Source of the DNA: UBA9865 sp035647835
GTDB lineage: Bacteria > Bacillota > Dethiobacteria > Dethiobacterales > Dethiobacteraceae
Reading direction: 5' to 3'
DNA length: 10,306 nt
Assembly: GCA_035647835.1 (NCBI GenBank)
Contig: DASRMS010000048.1
Coordinates: forward strand, 1 to 10,306
The position numbers and the translations under genes were made by a program. Under the pieces are notes generated by a model, which was given only the letters and a program-made list of their open reading frames with translations, was not told the origin of the DNA and did not search any database. Below are positions 6,049 to 10,306 of this stretch, piece by piece. Numbering within the stretch: the first letter of the stretch is position 1; every line of letters starts with the position of its first letter.

Positions 6049-7423
6049 ACATAGAATGGTGCTTTACTTCATGTTCATTATTATCATTACCGTGATTATC
6101 TTTGAGTTCTTTCTCATCACCAGTCTCCGCAAAAACTACTATCAAAGCCTGGAAGATTCTTTACTTAACCAGCTGCAGACTTCGGCTGAATTATATGGAC
6201 GTTATTTTTCTGACGCCTCCCTGGAAGATAATATTCTAAATAACGTTGATACTTTTTGGAAACAGGTACCCGCCCAAGTGGAAATTATCGATATGGAGGG
6301 TCAGGTGCTGATGAACTCACTGGGTACAGTGACGGACCCGCAGACGGCAGACGTACAGTCAGCTTTGCAAGGGACAATAGCCACCTGGATCGGACGTACT
6401 GCTACCGAAAGAGTTATGGCCGCTGCTATTCCCCTCCAAGTGGAAGAAGAACAAATTGGCGTCCTCCGCTTTATTGCTTCACTGCGGGAGGTAAATGCCG
6501 CCATTATCAGTATTGCCTATAAATATTTTTCCTTCGGCGGCATTGTGATTCTCTTTACCGGTTTAGTCAGTCTAATCCTGGCAAATACCATCACTGTGCC
6601 GTTAAACAAAGTAACACAGGCCGCAGAAATTATGGCTGCCGGCAATTTTGAGGTTGAATGTGCGCCCCATAAATTAGATGAAATTAATAAGCTTTCCGCC
6701 ACGCTCAACTATTTAGCCGGTGAAATTGTCAAAAAAGATGCTCTGAAAAACAACTTTATTTCCTCTGTTTCCCATGAGCTGCGGACGCCGCTCACGTCCA
6801 TCAAAGGTTGGGCAGTTACGCTGCAGCAAGGTTATGAAAATATAGATCAGCTCCAAGATGGACTTACCATTATTGAAAAAGAAAGCGACCGACTGACGCA
6901 GATGGTCACAGAACTATTAGATTTCTCAAAATTCATTTCCGGTAAAATCACCCTAAAAATAGAAAAAGTCCATCTGCCCACTTTGCTGAAGCATCTGCAC
7001 CTGCAGCTTTCCCTGCGCGCTAGCCGCGAAGAATTAAATTTCCACGTAAGTATTGACCAGCAAACACCGTATGTTTGTACTGATGGTAACCGTCTTAAGC
7101 AGGTACTGCTTAATCTGCTGGATAATGCTTTTAAATTTACTCCTGCCGGCGGTACAGTCGCTCTGTCTTCCCGCACCGACGGGGATGTTTACACCTTTAC
7201 CCTCCAGGATACCGGCTGCGGCATTCCCGTGGAGGAGCTACCTCACATTAAGGAAAAGTTCTTTAAAGGCAAATCCAGCAAAGCACAAAATGGCATCGGC
7301 CTCTCGCTTGCCGATGAGATTATTCGTCTGATGCAGGGTAAACTTGAAATTACAAGTGAAGTAGGTCGTGGCACCCTGATCACTATTACTTTACCCTTAA
7401 AGGAAGTGCGCGCTAATGACTAA
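6035..7423 (+). CDS. Sensor histidine kinase (PhoR/WalK-like)
   Basis: A 462-residue membrane kinase. The domains in order are TM1 (about 9-30), an outside sensor region of about 130 residues that looks like a PDC/Cache-type fold (about 31-163), TM2 (about 164-185), HAMP (about 186-236), the HisKA dimerisation domain with SHELRTPLTSIKG and phospho-acceptor H247, and the HATPase domain. The HATPase shows the N box NLLDNAFKFTP (N360, N364), G1 DTGCGIP (392-398) and G2 NGIGLSLA (419-426). There is no PAS domain, making it shorter than WalK of Bacillus. It starts at ATG 6035 inside the regulator gene, with AGGAGA at 6021-6026 as Shine-Dalgarno, and overlaps the next gene by 8 nt. All catalytic residues are present, so it should be active. 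The signal sensed cannot be told. Confidence 0.95.
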   Translation: MRSIKHRMVLYFMFIIIITVIIFEFFLITSLRKNYYQSLEDSLLNQLQTSAELYGRYFSDASLEDNILNNVDTFWKQVPAQVEIIDMEGQVLMNSLGTVTDPQTADVQSALQGTIATWIGRTATERVMAAAIPLQVEEEQIGVLRFIASLREVNAAIISIAYKYFSFGGIVILFTGLVSLILANTITVPLNKVTQAAEIMAAGNFEVECAPHKLDEINKLSATLNYLAGEIVKKDALKNNFISSVSHELRTPLTSIKGWAVTLQQGYENIDQLQDGLTIIEKESDRLTQMVTELLDFSKFISGKITLKIEKVHLPTLLKHLHLQLSLRASREELNFHVSIDQQTPYVCTDGNRLKQVLLNLLDNAFKFTPAGGTVALSSRTDGDVYTFTLQDTGCGIPVEELPHIKEKFFKGKSSKAQNGIGLSLADEIIRLMQGKLEITSEVGRGTLITITLPLKEVRAND

Positions 7424-8834
7424 AAAAGCAATTCTTCTTTTTTTGCTGCTGGGGATCCTCACGGTTGGCTTTATTACCTCCAACAGCAGCTACACTCTCC
7501 GTCTGGTGCCGCCTCTCAGTCCATCACCTTTGCAGGGCACCTGGAAAATAACCTCCGTCTTGCAGGAAAATAATGCAACATCTGAACAATGGCTTGGTAA
7601 TACCATCCTTTTTACCAACGACTATGCACTGCTGGGGAACTATCTCTTACCCCAACCTCGTTTCCAATTAAAAAAGGTTACGGCCTCCAGCTACATAGAC
7701 ATAAATCAAACTGCAGATAGCGGCAGCTACACGCACAAAGAAGATCTGGAATTCTTATCTCTGTCTGATCACCATCTCTTCTATTGTGAATTACTACCCC
7801 AAAAAGAAGATGAACTTATTCTCTATCTTTTCAATAATAGTTATCTGGTACGTAAAATTTCAGACACGGTCGACAAGTCCCTCTTAAACTCTCCGAATAT
7901 TACCGATATCACCAATATCACAAACCCACAGCAGGCACATTTACAGTCTGGGATTCTACTTGGCCTGCGCTCACCAAATAACGAGTATCGTACCCTCTGG
8001 CTTGCTGCTGACGATCGTCAGTTAGCTCCTCTCTTACAGACAAAGGCTATCGTTTTCCCCCGCAGAAACGGTTTTTATGAGCTGGAAGTTGTAGCCCTCC
8101 ATCAAGGTCAACAAAGGGAAGATTTCCTGTTAGCCAAGCCTCTTGCCGGATATAAAAAGAAAAAAGAGCCGCAGCTCTCCTTGGATCCTTTAACTTGGGA
8201 AGATAAAGTTGGCTCAATTCAGCGTAAAATTTGCTATGTCGGCAATGATTTTGTTTCTCTGGAAGAAACAATTGTCCAAACAGCAGTAAATGGCAGTACG
8301 TCTGAGGTAAGCAAGCTGCTAACACTATCTGTAGATAGCTTACCGGCCATTAAAGCAGTAAAAATATCTGACATCACAAAGCCTGGTACCATGCCCGCCC
8401 TGCAAACACAAGTTGAGCAAGTACCCCTAGCAGCTCCTTTAACTGAAGGAAATTTCTCGTTGGCCAGAAATAAAGGTTACTGGCAGTTAATCAGGCGTTT
8501 AGCAAACGAACCAGATCTCCCCCTTGGTATCATCCCGCCCAGCCATATCCTCTTCTACAACGAGCTCTCTATCCCCTGGCCCCGCGTTAAAAATCATGTC
8601 CCCCAAGCTGAAGATGTCTTAACTTCACCTAATGAAGATCTCGCCTTAGTTTTTACCAGCAACGAAATTATCGTCTATGCCATGTTTCACCAGAAGTTTG
8701 CGGCCACACCACTATTAAAAATCCCCTTGCTGGCAGGAGAAGAACTAATTATGACTGAATGGGCGCTTGGTCACTATGTTGAAAACTGGACACTAACCAT
8801 GCAAAGTTGCTCTAATTTGCAATCAGAGGCCTGA
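7416..8834 (+). CDS. Uncharacterised exported/membrane-anchored protein coupled to the two-component system
   Basis: I do not recognise this 472-residue protein. It starts with MTKKA, then one hydrophobic segment (about 5-20) that would act as an uncleaved anchor or signal peptide; there is no lipobox cysteine. The rest is polar and beta-rich, probably outside the membrane. Visible features are a GTWKI stretch at 41-45, a tandem NIT/DIT/NIT run at 161-169, a KKKK patch at 247-250, and a C-terminal stretch (about 400-460) with alternating hydrophobic strands (LALVFTSNEIIVY) that could be one blade of a beta-propeller (weak inference). Its ATG overlaps the kinase stop by 8 nt, with AAAGGAAG around 7399-7406 as Shine-Dalgarno, so it is translationally coupled. 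Position and topology resemble YycH/YycI next to WalK, which act on the kinase from outside, but no sequence similarity is claimed. The coding frame itself is certain. Confidence 0.85.
   Translation: MTKKAILLFLLLGILTVGFITSNSSYTLRLVPPLSPSPLQGTWKITSVLQENNATSEQWLGNTILFTNDYALLGNYLLPQPRFQLKKVTASSYIDINQTADSGSYTHKEDLEFLSLSDHHLFYCELLPQKEDELILYLFNNSYLVRKISDTVDKSLLNSPNITDITNITNPQQAHLQSGILLGLRSPNNEYRTLWLAADDRQLAPLLQTKAIVFPRRNGFYELEVVALHQGQQREDFLLAKPLAGYKKKKEPQLSLDPLTWEDKVGSIQRKICYVGNDFVSLEETIVQTAVNGSTSEVSKLLTLSVDSLPAIKAVKISDITKPGTMPALQTQVEQVPLAAPLTEGNFSLARNKGYWQLIRRLANEPDLPLGIIPPSHILFYNELSIPWPRVKNHVPQAEDVLTSPNEDLALVFTSNEIIVYAMFHQKFAATPLLKIPLLAGEELIMTEWALGHYVENWTLTMQSCSNLQSEA
7896..7922 (+). repeat. Three tandem 9-bp units inside the 472-aa gene
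   Basis: AATATTACC, GATATCACC and AATATCACA lie head to tail and in frame, encoding Asn-Ile-Thr, Asp-Ile-Thr and Asn-Ile-Thr (residues 161-169). This looks like a short in-frame duplication in a linker. Copy number could change without breaking the frame. Confidence 0.7.
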
Positions 8835-8899
8835 GTGCATTTTTACAGGAAGAGATCTTTTCTTTAGCAAGATAAAATTGCCAGATAAAGTTTACATAC

Positions 8900-8938
8900 A
8901 AAAGTGCCGCGGCCTATGTCCATAGGCGCGGCACTTTT
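8900..8938. terminator. Strong bidirectional terminator between convergent operons
   Basis: AAAAGTGCCGCGGCCTATG (8900-8918) and CATAGGCGCGGCACTTTT (8921-8938) pair over 18 bp with one bulged G and a 2-nt gap at the tip (some tip pairs open to form the loop). The GC-rich core is flanked by A-run and T-run, so it can stop transcripts from both directions. It lies 65 nt after the stop at 8834 and about 90 nt past the stop of the minus-strand transporter at 9031, and would serve both. The rest of the 8835-9030 gap holds only a small inverted repeat at 8951-8966 (GCTAGTG/CACTAGC) and no gene I can see. Confidence 0.9.
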
Positions 8939-9030
8939 ATTACATCTTCAGCTAGTGCTCACTAGCAATAAGCATAGTTAGTACATTAATGATAGGATCT
9001 GGCCGGCAGCGTGCGCCTGCTAACTAGCTA

Positions 9031-10306
9031 TTAGTTATTGGCTTTTTGTGCAGCTGCTGCTTTTTGGTAGTTATGAGCAGCATACTCACGGGATTTGTCT
9101 TCAGTAATTTTATAGAAAAACAAGTAAATCAACATGTAGACCAAGTAAAGCGTTGCCGGCACCGCACCGATCAGCTTAGCCAGACGCGCTGGCTCAGCCA
9201 TACCAGTGGCGGCATCGTAACCGGCTGTCTGCAGCACCCAAGAAACCAAAATCGAAGTTACCGCAAAACCAACTTTAATCGCCACACCAAACATAGACAT
9301 GGAGAAAGTTTTATTATCCTTGCCTGTTTTGTATAGCTGGTACTCGGCACAGTCCAGATAGAGGTTGACTCCACAGGAATTAACCAGAGACATGCCCAAG
9401 AAAGCAATTGAATTCAAGACAATGTACAGTATCGGGTTGGAGCCGGCAAAAAGCGCTAAGGCCGTGTATGATGAAGTGGCAATGGCACCCGAGATCACAG
9501 CTGCCTTCTTCTTGCCAATTTTTTTGACGATAGACGGCGCAAATAGCGCGCCCGTAAAGCCGGCAATACTTTGTGAAAGCATCGCCACGCTGATTAGCAG
9601 CGGGTTCTTAGCAACGAAAGTGAAATAATACATGGCCAAAGACATGATTGTCATCATGGCGGCAAAACGTAAGGTATCGCCAAGCATAACTAGCAGAATC
9701 TGTCCGTTTTTAAGAATATCCCCGATCATGGCGCCAACACTGACACTGGCTCCACCCTTGCTTTTGAAGTCGGGATCGTATTGATCATACTCTTTTGTGC
9801 CCCTAAATAATGTCGTTTGTGCTGCAAGACTGATAACGGAAAAGAGGATTGCTACCAAGGTATAACCATCAATCCCAAAGCCTTCCACCCAGAGAATAAG
9901 GGGCATAATAGTAAGCGCAGTAGCAATCTGAGCAACAGTCTGACCTTGAACAATTTTACCCGAAATCGTCAAACGCATGTCCAGGTTAGGACCGGCAATT
10001 TTAGACATCATGCCATTTTGAGCAATCTGGCCAAAACTCATGCCACCGCCGTAAAGTATATAACCGATCAGCACAACGATCCCTTTCATCTGTATAGAGA
10101 GATTGGGATTAAGAAAACACATAATTACCCCAATAGCCACACTGATCGGACCGAAGAGCAGCCAAGAACGGTACTGTCCAAATTTAAATGATGTTTTTTG
10201 TACGATCATACCGGAAAGGAAACCAATGATCAAGTCAATAATTCTGGCTACCAAAAGAATCGCGCCCATGGCAGCAGTGGTGATCAGTAATCTTTCCGTC
10301 ATATAG
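9031..10306 (-). CDS. GPH/MelB-type major facilitator transporter, N-terminus beyond window
   Basis: A multi-pass transporter of the glycoside-pentoside-hexuronide:cation symporter group; 424 residues are visible with a stop at 9031. An ATG occurs at 10302, but it lies inside a segment matching the end of the first helix: the codon before it is open (Tyr), and the typical second-helix block LLVARIID and the loop KFGQYRSWLLFG (39-50, counted from that ATG) come only 15-40 residues later. GPH proteins usually have about 35-45 residues before this, so the true start is off the right edge. Of the two helix-II aspartates that bind the cation in MelB, the first is kept (D23 here) but the second position is Gly27, so cation coupling or substrate may differ. 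The C-terminus is a polar tail rich in Ala, Lys and Gln. The substrate is unknown. Confidence 0.85.
   Translation of the reverse strand, partial: YMTERLLITTAAMGAILLVARIIDLIIGFLSGMIVQKTSFKFGQYRSWLLFGPISVAIGVIMCFLNPNLSIQMKGIVVLIGYILYGGGMSFGQIAQNGMMSKIAGPNLDMRLTISGKIVQGQTVAQIATALTIMPLILWVEGFGIDGYTLVAILFSVISLAAQTTLFRGTKEYDQYDPDFKSKGGASVSVGAMIGDILKNGQILLVMLGDTLRFAAMMTIMSLAMYYFTFVAKNPLLISVAMLSQSIAGFTGALFAPSIVKKIGKKKAAVISGAIATSSYTALALFAGSNPILYIVLNSIAFLGMSLVNSCGVNLYLDCAEYQLYKTGKDNKTFSMSMFGVAIKVGFAVTSILVSWVLQTAGYDAATGMAEPARLAKLIGAVPATLYLVYMLIYLFFYKITEDKSREYAAHNYQKAAAAQKANN

Noticed and set aside
9021..9037. Inverted repeat TAACTA/TAGTTA across the transporter stop codon as an attachment site or terminator.
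   Set aside because: The arms are only 6 bp and AT-rich with no T-run or partner copy elsewhere in the window; the strong terminator at 8900-8938 already explains termination.
9817..10191. A plus-strand open frame opposite the transporter.
   Set aside because: It is antisense to conserved membrane helices of the GPH protein, with no domain or ribosome binding site seen.

Overview
The window looks like the chromosome of a Bacillota (Firmicutes) anaerobe, probably a clostridial or Negativicutes-type lineage. The reasons are strong Shine-Dalgarno sites, GTG and TTG starts, hairpin-plus-T-run terminators, a DUF4358 lipoprotein beside an MBOAT acyltransferase, and a PhoP/PhoR- or WalRK-like two-component pair. 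The genus cannot be named from the sequence. There are no RNA genes and no CRISPR array.

Layout, left to right. (1) Positions 1-1098 (minus): an intact but edge-cut IS4-family transposase, visibly more AT-rich than the rest, with its own good promoter. (2) Positions 1099-1317: the IS flank, with three hairpins that could act as terminators. (3) Positions 1318-5153 (minus): a compact four-gene operon read right to left, encoding an SGNH/GDSL hydrolase, a DUF4358 lipoprotein, an MBOAT membrane acyltransferase and a DHHW-family (AlgJ/AlgX/DltD-like) protein. Together these look like a machine that moves acyl (probably acetyl) groups across the membrane and puts them on a cell-surface or secreted glycan. 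(4) Positions 5154-5340: a divergent intergenic region with a candidate promoter and 11-bp-phased TTNA repeats resembling PhoP/OmpR-type sites. (5) Positions 5341-8834 (plus): a translationally coupled trio of OmpR-family response regulator, sensor histidine kinase and an unrecognised exported 472-aa protein. (6) Positions 8835-9030: a convergent intergenic gap with a strong bidirectional terminator. (7) Positions 9031 to the right edge (minus): a GPH/MelB-type transporter whose N-terminus lies beyond the window.

How they may work together (inference): the two-component system reads the cell envelope or a nutrient, the 472-aa exported protein sits where YycH/YycI sit relative to WalRK and may tune the kinase from outside, and the divergently transcribed glycan-acylation operon is a plausible target through the shared intergenic region. 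The IS and the transporter appear unrelated to this core. The most interesting items are the unknown coupled protein, the operon combining two SGNH-like proteins with a DUF4358 lipoprotein, and the divergent regulatory region.
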